Shown here piece by piece: positions 54,335-64,000 of a stretch of 64,000 nt of DNA. The stretch comes from Agapanthus africanus (lineage: Eukaryota; Streptophyta; Magnoliopsida; Asparagales; Amaryllidaceae). The stretch is taken from NCBI GenBank assembly GCA_030015575.1, contig JASDDO010000014.1:169975911-170039910 (forward strand), given 5' to 3'. Within the stretch, counting starts at the first letter, position 1; the number at the start of each line of letters is the position of its first letter. The position numbers and the translations under genes are program-made. The notes under the pieces were generated by a model that saw only the letters and a program-made list of their open reading frames with translations, was not told the DNA's origin and made no database searches.

Positions 54335-57300
54335 TGTCACGTCCCACTTCCCAAAATACGGAATACGAGGGGTTGACAAGGCCAGCCATACACCTACGGT
54401 CGAGGAAACATCCTGCCGTAGTCATACTTCGGCTTCTAGCTTTACGTGGTAATCAGTAATCAATGCACAGGTAATGAGAAATGCAGTCACTAAATCAAAA
54501 CAGGTACAAAACTAACCAGATAGAGATCAAGGAAAGATAGCGCTGAGTCGCGGATCAAGATGTCCGCAATATCCTCGAGGTACGTCAGGTCCTGGTCCGA
54601 GCTAAATCCACTTCTCACTTTGAGCATGCATACTCAGGTCGTCAGAGCGACACAATAACAATAAATAGAAATACATATGTACCATGTATAACAATGATGA
54701 ATATGAAACAACAAGCATGAAGTGATGATATGAGCATGAAGGAACCAGTACAGGTAAACGGTAAAGCGGATAAACAGTAAGGCAGGTGTATCGAGTCAGG
54801 AATCAATGCATGTCACTAAACCTATCAGTCTCTAAGTCTCACTGTCCAGGTCGCTAAACCTATCGTCGGTCTAAGTGTGAGAGTCAACCACTCGTGAGTA
54901 TCCTCCACCCAAGGGTAGGGCCCTAGGGGCAAGGGAACACGAGCCCGAGTCGCTAATAATCAGTAATATCACCCATATAACTCCCAGAATCGCTGTGTAT
55001 GCCGGAAATGGGACTCCCGAGATTCCGTTGAACTCACACTCAAACTACCCCACACCCCATGGTCTACATCAAATACCAATCATAAACTCAAATACTAGTC
55101 GGTCCATGACAAGTCTATGCGAGAACTGGAGACAGGATCCCCATCAAGCATGTCTCGACTGGTACCCAAGATAAATGGATAGTGTTTGGTGCCTTACCTA
55201 TGACACCCATATAAGTGCGCCCATAATTATCCCATACCAATTATAGTTACACTTTTACATGTCCCATAGACGTCGACAATGCAATAAATTAACTGGGTCC
55301 GTTGATTGTGTACAAGTACGTGTCACTTTCACTTATTCATTCACGCTTTAACACTAACGTAATTGCCACAATCAAACACTAATATCTACCACTGGGTAAT
55401 GTACACGATTACTAGGTTATCAATGTATAGGAGCTCTATATGATATGATGAGAATGCGATACTTGTGATATGAACAAAATGTCATCAGCCAGTGTCCTAC
55501 CACTTGCATAATTTACTATAATTCATACATGCAGAATTGAGCGGAACGATGAAAAAGAGGTAAGCAGTATGTTTAATTATCTATCCATCAAAATTAGTTT
55601 CGCGTCAATCGGGTTTCAGGTTTGCTAGTTATGGCCATTTCATTTTAAGTGTTCACTGCTGGAAATCCGGTTTCAGAACTGGAAGTCCGTTTCGTAACAC
55701 GCTTTACTCCCAGTTGGGATCGAAATTAGGTGACGTTATAGCTAAAAAAAATTTAGGTCTATCATTTAGGTTTCCAACGCAATTGGAGGATCAGTAATAT
55801 CCTGTATCAACAGAGAGTTATGGTTAGGTTAAGGTTGATGTGTAAAATCTGTCACTGAAGAATTCAGCTAGACACGTAGACATTATAAAATGTGTTAAAA
55901 ATAACGTACAGAAAAGGAATCCAGTGAAATCAGTGGGGTAAGAAATCTAAATCAATTTTATACGTAACAATATAGGGTTCCCCACATTTTCGCATTTGAG
56001 CAAGGACATACGGTGATTTTAAAACAGGGGTTAACTGGGATTTCTGTTCTGGACTGCAGTCCAGGACCGTAGTTCTCCTCAGTTGTCTCTATCATAACTT
56101 GTTAAAATTAAAGATCAACTATAGAATACTGTAGGTTAACCTGTTAGCTTAGATACAATCCAAGGAACGCTAATATCCGATATGTAAATGATTTATCAGG
56201 ATTTTAACGGTCTAACATGTCCGGAAAAAATCAGATTTCGTAAGGGTTATCAGGATGTCATTTCATAGTGATAATCTCGATATTTTGCGTCCAAACTTCT
56301 ACACGATGTTCATTAACAGTAAAGTGGTTTGTTTATCTCAAATTAAGGTGGTTTAAAATAGGTTATGGTTTAGGGTTTACCATTGAACATGTAGCATGTA
56401 TATACATATGTTCACCTTCATCCAATATACTAACTCATAATTAACCAATTATAATATATTTAGCATGATTATAGCAAGTGAAAGGGGGTTCACTTGCCTT
56501 CGGTCGCTTGATATGGAAACGACGTCGCTGCAGGGTTTGTCTCGATACACGAGACGCCGCGATGCTAGACACGGGCGCGTAGCGCGAGCATGATGAGCGG
56601 TGATCCGGTACTGGACGCGGTGGCGACACGGGCACGATACGGTGGTGGGCGTGGTCCTGACTCGGTGCGTGGCACGGCACGACGCGGCGCTGGGCACGGT
56701 GTGGCACGGGGACTGGGCACGGGGCGCGACACGTGATTGGGTCTGCGGTGGCATGGAGGCAGGAACGGTGTGGCACGGTGTTGGTGCGGTAGCGGGTACG
56801 AAGCGGGTGCTATCACGGCACACAGGTGGGTACGGCGAGACGCGACACCAGCGCGGCACGGCAACTCGACTTGGCTCGAACCCGAGTTCTCGGCAGCGGC
56901 GGCTTGGTTGCTGGGTCTTGACGGCGAGGGTGGTGGCGGTCGCTGTCGTCGGAGGCAGCAAGGGAGGAACTTAGGTGCAGGCTAGAGCTTGGTGGCAAAG
57001 GGTTAGCTTTGGAGATAGGAGGCTGGCTTGGAGCTGCAGTCAGGGGCGGGCGGAGCTGAATTGGAGGGGAGCTCGCGGTGGAGAAGGGCGACCGGCGGCT
57101 GTTGTTGACCAACGATAGTGAGGGTAGCCGGTGAAGGTGGTCGGTAGTGGAGGTTGGTGGCGAGGGGCGATGATGGGTTGTTTGGTTGATGCAATGGAGG
57201 AAGGAGGTTGCATAGGGGGTCAGCTTAGCAGCTTGGTGGTCGGTGGAGGATCAATGATGGTAAGGAAGAAGGAGGTGGTGAGGGGGATGCGGAGAGGTCG

Positions 57301-57946
57301 AGGGTCGGCGAGGCGAAGGTGGAGGTGGACTCGGGGGAAGAAAGCTCGAGCTCGGGGAAGGAAGGAGTGGGATGGACGAGGCGGGAGGATAAGAAAAGAG
57401 GAGGAGAGGGAACATAAGGGGGAAAGAGAGAGAGAGAGAACGTGAACAAGGGGGAAAGAGGGAGAGAGAGCGAGAGGGAGTGAAGAGATGCAGGCGAGGG
57501 AGGTCGTGGCGGTTGCGAGAAGGGGGCGTGGCTGGGTCATGGCGAGCACGACCGTCGAGGTTGTTTGAGGGAGGCGCGCGTCGCAGGGCGTGCGTGCGAG
57601 GCGTAGGTGCATGAGAAGCGGTCACGGGCAGTGAGAACGAGCGGGAAAAGAAGAAGAGGAAGGAAGAAAGGGAAGCGGGTCGGGTATGGGGAGAAGGGTT
57701 TGGGCCGGGGTTCTTGGGGGAAAGGTTTGGGCCATGAAAGAAATAATAAAAGAGTGAGAGAGAGAGAGTGTGGGCTGGGCTGAGAGAGTGGAAAAATATA
57801 AAAGGAAATAGGGTTAGGGTTTGGATAGGTTTAAAGGTTAGAGGTTTAAAATAAATAAAATAATTATAAATATAAATAAATAAATTTTGTAAGCAACACT
57901 TTATAGAAATACGGATATTCGTGTACAAAAAGAACTGGGTATTACA
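54335..57946 (-). repeat. 5' LTR of B (3612 bp)
   Basis: On the plus strand it begins TGTCACGTCCC and ends CTGGGTATTACA. It is the reverse complement of the LTR of A at both ends and in the middle (palindrome at 56049-56064, AGGCAAGT at 56492-56499 on the minus strand, CT-rich stretch about 57000-57800). No gene is supported; serine/proline-rich frames there are low-complexity. Confidence 0.88.
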
Positions 57947-58189
57947 GGTTAAGATCTGCAGAAGCGGATCTCTCCACAAGTTGAGAATTTAATTCTCATC
58001 GGGGAGATTCTGTCATGCAGATTCAAAACCTAGGGGAAAGAACTGAGTCCAAAAGAGTTTAACTCTTACAAAACATATGGGAATTTAATTTCTCTAAAAC
58101 TAGGGTTTAACCTTTTAAAAAGAAATTAATCCCTGCAAAGAACAAAGGAGAACTTGATTCCTCAGAACCGTAGAAAAATAGCCTGATGA

Positions 58190-59320
58190 TTCATTAGCGT
58201 TCAAATGCTACATAAAAGCTCATGTGTTCCCACGTGAGCAATTTTGAGGAACAAAAAGGGAAAGACTGAGATCTAGCCATGTGACCCCACGTGAATCCTA
58301 AGAAGTGATCAGCACTTATAAAAGAGAAAAGGAAATAAACCCTATTTTTGGAGCACCTCACATGACCCCTGAGAAGTGCTCAGCACTTACAAAAGAGAAA
58401 AAAGAATAAACCCTATTTTTGAGATCAGGTCACGTGCTCCCACGTGACCCCTGAACAAGCCCTTCAGAAGAAAAAGGGGGAATAAACCCAAGGAAGTTAC
58501 TATTTTAGGGCGCCTCACGTGACATCACGTGACCCCTTAATAGTGCTTAGCACTTTTTCAAAAGGGAATAAAACAGAGACAACTTTCAGTCTTTGGGGAC
58601 GCCTCACGTGATCCCACGTGACCCCCCAAGCAGTGCTTAACTTTTATAAAGGAGAAAGGGAATAAATCAAAGGGCGGTTTCCATTCTTGGGGCGCCTCAC
58701 GTGATCCCACGTGACCCAATAGTGCTCAGCACTTATAAAAGAGAAAAGGGAATAAACCCTATATTTGGAGTACCTCACGTGACCCCACGTGACCCCTGAG
58801 AAGTGCTCAGCACTTATAAAAGAGAAGAGGGAATAAACCCTATTTTTGGAGCGCCTCACGTGGTAATACGTGACCCCCTTTCTTTGAACCAGAAAAAGAT
58901 ATTTCCCAAAGTATTTAACACTTATTTAAAAGGGAAAAGGGAAAACAATAAAGACAATTTCTCTTTTAGGGTGTATCACGTGCTCTCATGTGACCCTTAA
59001 AAAGCTCCTCAAAACAAAAGGGAGTAAAGCCACGACAGTTTCTCTTTAGGGTGTATCACGTGCTCCCACGTGACCCCTGACAAATACTTTTAATATCCAA
59101 CGCATGGATACCCATCACGTGCCTACACGTGATGGTCATAAAGGTCAAGTGTTTAACACTTATATGTATATTCTGAGAGTAAAATAAAAGAAGAAAGGCC
59201 CAATCTTCAGGCGCCTCACGTGACCCCACGTGAGCGCTTCAGTTTTAGTGTTTAACACTACTTTAAGCGCCTCACGTGGGAGCACGTGAGCGCCGAATGT
59301 ACTCTAGTGTTTAACACTAT
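58190..59320 (+). repeat. G-box / TATA unit array in LTR G
   Basis: About ten diverged units of 70-110 bp. Typical parts are CCTCACGTGATCCCACGTGA, AAGTGCTCAGCACTT, then TATAAAAGAGAAAAGG. I count about 22 CACGTG sites. TATAAA words occur near 58317, 58645, 58734 and 58815. Confidence 0.85.
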
Positions 59321-59609
59321 ATTCGAGCCAATCTTAGCCCAAGTTAGCTAAGTCTCCCAAAGCCAAAACCTTGTTTTTAACCGAGCCCTGATTATGTTCA
59401 GGTCTTTCAAATTGATCTCAGATGGCATTCAAAGTAATGTTCCTCCCATTGCTTCTCAATCTGGTATTTGGTTTAAGGGTATATCTCTTCACACCTCTGA
59501 TACATGTTGTTGTAATTCCTCAACGTCTTCAGAGAGGTGGAGGGTTCCAATAACCAATAACTTTTGGTGCATTCCCAAACAGTGGAACCGAAATCACACA
59601 GGCTATGAC

Positions 59610-59925
59610 ATCTTTAAACTGGACTATGATGTCCTTAAACTTTACGGACTGTGAGGTCCTTAAACTCATGGACTATGATGTCCTTATACTTGACAGACTA
59701 TGATGTCTCTAAACTACCATGGACTGTGAGGTCCTTAAAGTCATGGACTATGATGTCCTTAAACTTGACAGACTATGATGTCTCTAAACTGCCATGGACT
59801 GTGAGGTCCTTAAACTCATAGACTATGATGTCTTTAAACTTTACAGATTATGATGTCTTTAAACTCCACGGATTATGACGTCCTTAAACTTATGGACCGC
59901 AATGTCCCTAAACGAAAACAATAGA
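59610..59925 (+). repeat. 25-26 bp dyad array in LTR G
   Basis: About twelve units of GGACTATGATGTCCTTAAAC type; the edges pair as GGAC/GTCC or AGAC/GTCT. It corresponds to the 27-bp array of K in reverse complement. Confidence 0.87.
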
Positions 59926-60464
59926 GCCCAAATGCTCTTTTGTTGGATCTAAATGATCCTGTTAAATAGATCTTAGTCTAAAATTAGACTAACGTATCCT
60001 TAACAAACGTTTAAGTTGATCTTAGTCTCAAATGAGATTAACGATCCTTAAACCAACCCAAACCCAAATCTAAGAAGATACGGATTTGGACTAATCCCCA
60101 CCCTACGGGCGACAACATAAATTAGTCTCCGTATACAATCCAAGGGAAACCAAAAACAAAACAAATACACATGACACGAAGTGACCATCTAGAGAAGGAG
60201 AAAGTGGTTACCGCGATGCGGTAGCGTAATTAACTGCAGGGGCTTGCTCCTGCAGGGAAGAGCGTCCCCACAATCAAAAACCTCTCAACGAGGGGGAATC
60301 TGACGAAGTCTACTACATCGGCCGCATCCGTTTAAACCTTCGATACATGGTGTCATAAATCAACCTGGCATCTTCGGAAAGGTGGACGGATAGCACCAAA
60401 TAGCTTCCCCCTAAATTCAGGCCGGACGTCCCAACGTCCCGGTTGCGTCTTTCGGCGGAGAACA

Positions 60465-61090
60465 GGTGCAATCCCGGAACTATATGCTAAAAGATTCCTA
60501 AAAGGGTGGGATCTGAAGACGCAGTTCTCCATGTCTTCTGGTAACTTATCAACTTATGATGAAATCTTAGAGGCGGCGCAAAACTTTGAAGACCTTCAGA
60601 GACGCATAAGGAAGGATGACCGATTGTCTGGCATTAAGTGACCAACCAATCAAATTCTTGAGGGATCATGTTCCAGATTCAACGAGGGGCAACAACCCAA
60701 GAGACCAGCAGGACCAACTACCTTCAGAAAATCAGCAGTCATATGCAACCATTGTGGTAGAGCCGGACACTACATGAGAGATTGTCGCATTTTGAACAAA
60801 CTCTGCATAGTCTGTGGGTCTCCGGATCATGCCATAGGGGATTGTCCACAGAGAAGGCGACCACTACTCCCTGACAACAAACTAGCCAATCTTGGAGTGC
60901 CTCAACAGGGAGCCCGGCCACCTCCCGCTAATAAGCCAATCGGGCACGGACAGCCAGCTAGAGGACCACCCCTGCCCCCTCAGAAGCAAGTATTCCAGCA
61001 AGCTCAGCGCAACGGTCCGAAGCGTCGGGCCTTTACTATGACCGTAGAAGAGGCTGAAGCAATGGGGGAAGTTATTACAGGTATCGCTGC
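60465..61090 (+). pseudogene. gag of E (broken)
   Basis: It shows the end of the Gag core (ELYAKRFLKGWDLKTQF) and two knuckles, CNHCGRAGHYMRDC and CIVCGSPDHAIGDC at about 60750-60850. A proline/glutamine-rich tail and RAFTMTVEEAEAM follow. Confidence 0.78.
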
Positions 61091-61179
61091 TTTTGACCGT
61101 CATACTTCCAATTTTACCCTCTTCGTGCATGCATATCTTGTTGGCTCATCACTATTTTTCTGCATATAACATATGTACC

Positions 61180-61480
61180 CTACTAGTAGCCTCTACACCT
61201 ACACTCGCACTTTTTGACTCTGGTGCGTCGCACTGCTTCATGGCACAAAAGTTTGTGACCGCCAGTTCCATTCCAGTAACACTTCTCATCACTGAGTGGA
61301 ATGTCAACACGGGAAACGGTGTGATCAAGTCCACTATGGGATACGATCTGTGCCCCGTGGTAATCTGCGGACAAGGTTTCTATGCCAACTTTATGATGAT
61401 AGATATGCCAAATTTCGATGTGGTCTTGGATATGGACTGGTTGAGTATTTTTTACGCTACCATCGACTGTCGTTAAAGGA
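61180..61480 (+). pseudogene. protease of E
   Basis: LALFDSGASHCFMAQKF, VNTGNGVIKSTMGYDLCPVV and DVVLDMDWLSIFYATIDC: a Tekay retropepsin close to that of C. Confidence 0.82.
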
Positions 61481-61659
61481 GGGTAGTGTTTGAAATTCCT
61501 AACCGCCCAATGTTCATATTCGAGAGTGGAAGTAAGTCCTTGGACCCAGCAACTTACTGAGCTGTACCGAGAAAGGAAGAGATGTTGTATACCGTACAAG
61601 GGGAAGAGAGTATGCCGATGGCTGTACATGATTTTGAAGACGTATTTGCAGATGTGTCG

Positions 61660-62960
61660 GGTTTACCACTGGATCGGTCAATCGAGTTCACCATAGACTT
61701 GATGCCGGGGACTCAACCAATATTGAAGACACCGTAACGAATGGGGCCAGCAGAATTGAAAGAGCTTCGGACGCAAGTTGAGGACTACCTCAATAAGGGA
61801 TTTATTAGACCAAGCTCGTCACCTTGGGGTGCCCCGGTTCTTTTGGTACCTAAGAAGGACGGGACTAAGCGGATGTGCAAAGACTACCGGGAGTTAAATA
61901 AAGTAACAATCTGAATAAATAACCCTTACCGCGGATAGACGATCTGTTCGATCAACTGGAGGGATCTCGAGTGTTCTCAAAGTTGGATTTGCGAACGAGC
62001 TATCATCAACTCAAAGTGAAAGCGTCTGATATACCTAAGACGGCTTTCAAGACTAGGTATGGACACTATGAATTCCTAGTGATGTCTTTTGGAGTAACCA
62101 ATGATCCTGCAGTCTTTATGAATTTGATGAACCAAGTGTTTTACGAACACTTAGACAAGTTTGTCGTTATCTTCATCGACGATATTCTTGTGTATTCGAA
62201 GAATCAGGAGGAACATGCGGAACACTTACGTGCGGTGCTCGAAACCATGCGACAACACCAACTATATGAAAAGCTCAGCAAATGCGAGTTTTGGTTAGAA
62301 CGGGTAGCGTTCCTGGGACATGTGGTGTCAGGTGAAGGGATTTCAGGCCAAGATTGTCGCAGTTCAGACATGGCCGATACCAAGAACTTTTACCGAGATC
62401 AGGAGCTTCTCAGGACTTGTCGGATATTACCGTCGTTTCATTAAGAACTTCTCCAAGATTGCGGAACCACTGACTACCTTGACCCGGAAGGATGTGCCGT
62501 ATGTATGGTCCAAGGGTTGCGAGGAAGCATTCGCAGAATTGAAGACTCGTTTAATCTTTGCACCCATTCTTACAATTCCTGACAGGACTGGAGGGTTCGA
62601 CGTACATTGCGACGCCTCAGGAAAAGGCTTGGGATGCATTTTGCACCAACATGGTAGGGTAGTGGCTTATGAGCCAAGACAATTAAAGGTGCATGAACGA
62701 AACTACCCAACACACGATTTAGAGCTTGCCGCAGTTGTCTTCGCACTCAAGATTTGGAGGCACTATTTATTGGGTGAGAGGGTAGATATTTGCACCGATC
62801 ATAAGAGCTTGAAGTATATCTTCACCCAAAAGGAGCTCAACATGAGGCAGAGGAGATGGCTAGAATTAATGGCAGATTTCGACGTAAATTTGCAGTATCG
62901 TCCAGGGAAGGTGAATGTAGTCCTGGAAGCCTTGAGTCTCCAACCAATGATTTTGAGTCT
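61660..62960 (+). pseudogene. reverse transcriptase and RNase H of E (broken)
   Basis: RT has [35 protein letters not shown], the box [11 protein letters not shown] and [19 protein letters not shown]. RNase H has [39 protein letters not shown] and [19 protein letters not shown]. Confidence 0.85.
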
Positions 62961-63199
62961 GACTACTCATTGGAGAAATCGTCAAGATCTCAATGAACTA
63001 GAGACCGAGATGATTATGCCCGGAAAGCTTACATCCTTCATGAATCTGCAAATTCACTCCACGTTAGTCGAACGGATCAAGATCACTCAAATGGAAGACC
63101 CTAGGTTGCGAAGGATCATAGAACAAGTAGAAACGAATATGCGGGTGGACTTCATCATCCACGAAGATGGTTCTTTGAGATATGGGAGCAGAATCTGTG

Positions 63200-63848
63200 T
63201 GCCGAAGGGTGAGACGAGAGAAGAATTATTAAAAGAAGCACATAGTTCTCCATACTCTGTTTATCCGGGAGGAACAAAGATGTACAAGGACCTCAGACAA
63301 AACTATTAGTGGCATGGGATGAAATGGGAGATAGCCAAGAGTGTGTCCAAATGCCTTGTTTTCCAACAAGTAAAGGCCAAACACCACAGGACGACAGGTC
63401 TATTACACCCCTTACCGATACCCGAATGGAAATGGCAAAACATTACATTGGATTTTGTGACTGCACTCCCTTGCAGCTCCAAGGGGAACGATGCAGTATG
63501 GGTGATAGTGGACCGACTCACCAAGTCAGCACATTTCATTCCTTTTTGAGTCGGTCAATCAACTGAAAGCCTTCCAAAAAGGTATATGGAGGAGATTGTC
63601 ATATTGCATGGAATGCCAATTTACATTATTTCCGACTGAGATACGCATTTCAGATCTCAGTTTTGGCAAAGCCTACAAGAGAGTTTGGGCACGAATATGA
63701 GTTTCAGTACCGCTTACCATCCTCAAACCGATGGCCAATCAGAAAGGGTTATCCAAATTCTTGAAGATATGCTCCGGGCCTGTATGTTGGATTTTAAAGG
63801 ATCTTGGGAAGATCACCTACACTTGGTAGAGTTTGCTTACAACAATAG
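63200..63848 (+). pseudogene. integrase of E (broken, cut by F)
   Basis: The zinc-binding part (YPGGTKMYKDLRQ, CLVFQQVKAKHHRTTGLL) and core (ITLDFVTALPCSS, AYHPQTDGQSERVIQILEDM) are visible. It runs to LHLVEFAYNNS, where LTR F begins. Confidence 0.83.
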
Positions 63849-64000
63849 TGTCACGCCCCGCTTCCTAAAATATGGAATACGATGGTGACAAGGCCAGCCA
63901 TGCTCCTACGGTCAAGGAAATATCCTGCCGTCACACTTCGACTTCTAGCATTACGTGGTAATCAATAATTGTAGCACAGGTAATGAGAAATGCAGTTACT
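63849..64000 (-). repeat. Tekay-type LTR (F), runs off the right edge
   Basis: It begins TGTCACGCCCCGCTTCC and continues like the start of LTR B on the plus strand (GGCCAGCCATGCTCC, CTTCTAGCATTACGTGG). It is inserted in the integrase of E. Confidence 0.85.

Larger units (their letters stand above)
52886..57946 (-). mobile_element. Pol-less LTR retrotransposon with Tekay-type ends (element B), partial
   Basis: It reads leftward: complete 5' LTR (54335-57946), iMet-type primer site, zinc-knuckle ORF and the start of the acidic ORF, where C intervenes. It has the same family structure as A. It is broken, with about two interruptions in what is left. Confidence 0.83.
57947..60464 (+). repeat. 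Tat-type LTR (G), lone or truncated
   Basis: Its last 1 kb is the reverse complement of the beginning of 7604-9000 (shared ACATCGGCCGCATCCG, CTGCAGG ... CCTGCAG and the dyad array), and it ends GGCGGAGAACA. Element E gag follows immediately, with no Tat primer site, so this is a solo LTR or the 3' LTR of a lost element. Its left edge meets B. No gene is supported. Confidence 0.75.
60465..63848 (+). mobile_element. Tekay/Del chromovirus remnant (element E)
   Basis: Gag, protease, RT, RNase H and integrase follow in order, with G at the left and F at the right. No LTR of its own is in view. It is worn, with at least five breaks, and looks older than C. Pairs of family landmarks are given with the parts. 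Confidence 0.85.

Noticed and set aside
57947-60464. LTR G as the 3' LTR of K
   Set aside because: Opposite strand, far away, and diverged in most of its length; only the U5-side kilobase is alike, so it belongs to a related family.

Overview
The window is repeat-rich plant nuclear DNA. Essentially all 64 kb can be assigned to nested Ty3/gypsy LTR retrotransposons of three plant lineages: Tat (Ogre/Retand-like, with a second RNase H), Tekay/Del chromoviruses, and Athila. No host gene, tRNA or rRNA gene, or CRISPR is supported. Long LTRs (1.8-3.6 kb), repeated nesting and plant-type primer sites (iMet-like for Tekay, Asp-like for Athila, a GGCACGCCCGGTGGGAC type for Tat) point to a flowering plant with a large genome; I cannot name the species.

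Layout. 1-10458 (-): the 5' part of a Tat element (K), with its 5' LTR, an extra ORF1, gag-pro and the start of pol, reading open to the window edge. It sits in the 5' LTR of A. 10459-20680 (+): A, a pol-less element with a Tekay-type primer site and LTR ends, coding only for a zinc-knuckle protein and an acidic protein. Its 3' LTR holds a 3.1 kb solo LTR (J) flanked by ACTGT. 20681-52885 (+): C, a Tekay element whose 3' LTR is split by D. 25613-50314 (+): D, a Tat element flanked by TCTCG, itself split by H. 28464-41101 (-): H, a young Athila element with one uninterrupted 1961-codon gag-pol. 52886-57946 (-): B, a second copy of the A-type family. 57947-60464 (+): G, a Tat-type LTR related to that of K. 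60465-63848 (+): E, a worn Tekay element, cut by the edge of another Tekay-type LTR (F, -) that runs off the window.

Nesting gives a relative order: H is younger than D, D younger than C, J younger than A, K younger than A, F younger than E. LTR comparison by eye agrees: about nine differences in 2.2 kb for H, roughly 1-2 percent for D and A.

The most unusual signal is structural. The three Tat-type LTR families (K, G, D) are packed with short inverted repeats, many perfect, whose arms change in a compensating way from unit to unit and between families, often built round the G-box CACGTG. The 3' non-coding region of D has two clusters of hairpins with matching paired substitutions. A second notable item is the A/B family, with LTRs longer than the interior. 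A third is the K polyprotein, which carries the same CHHC knuckle block on both sides of its protease, plus an ORF1 with five SVFxRL motifs.
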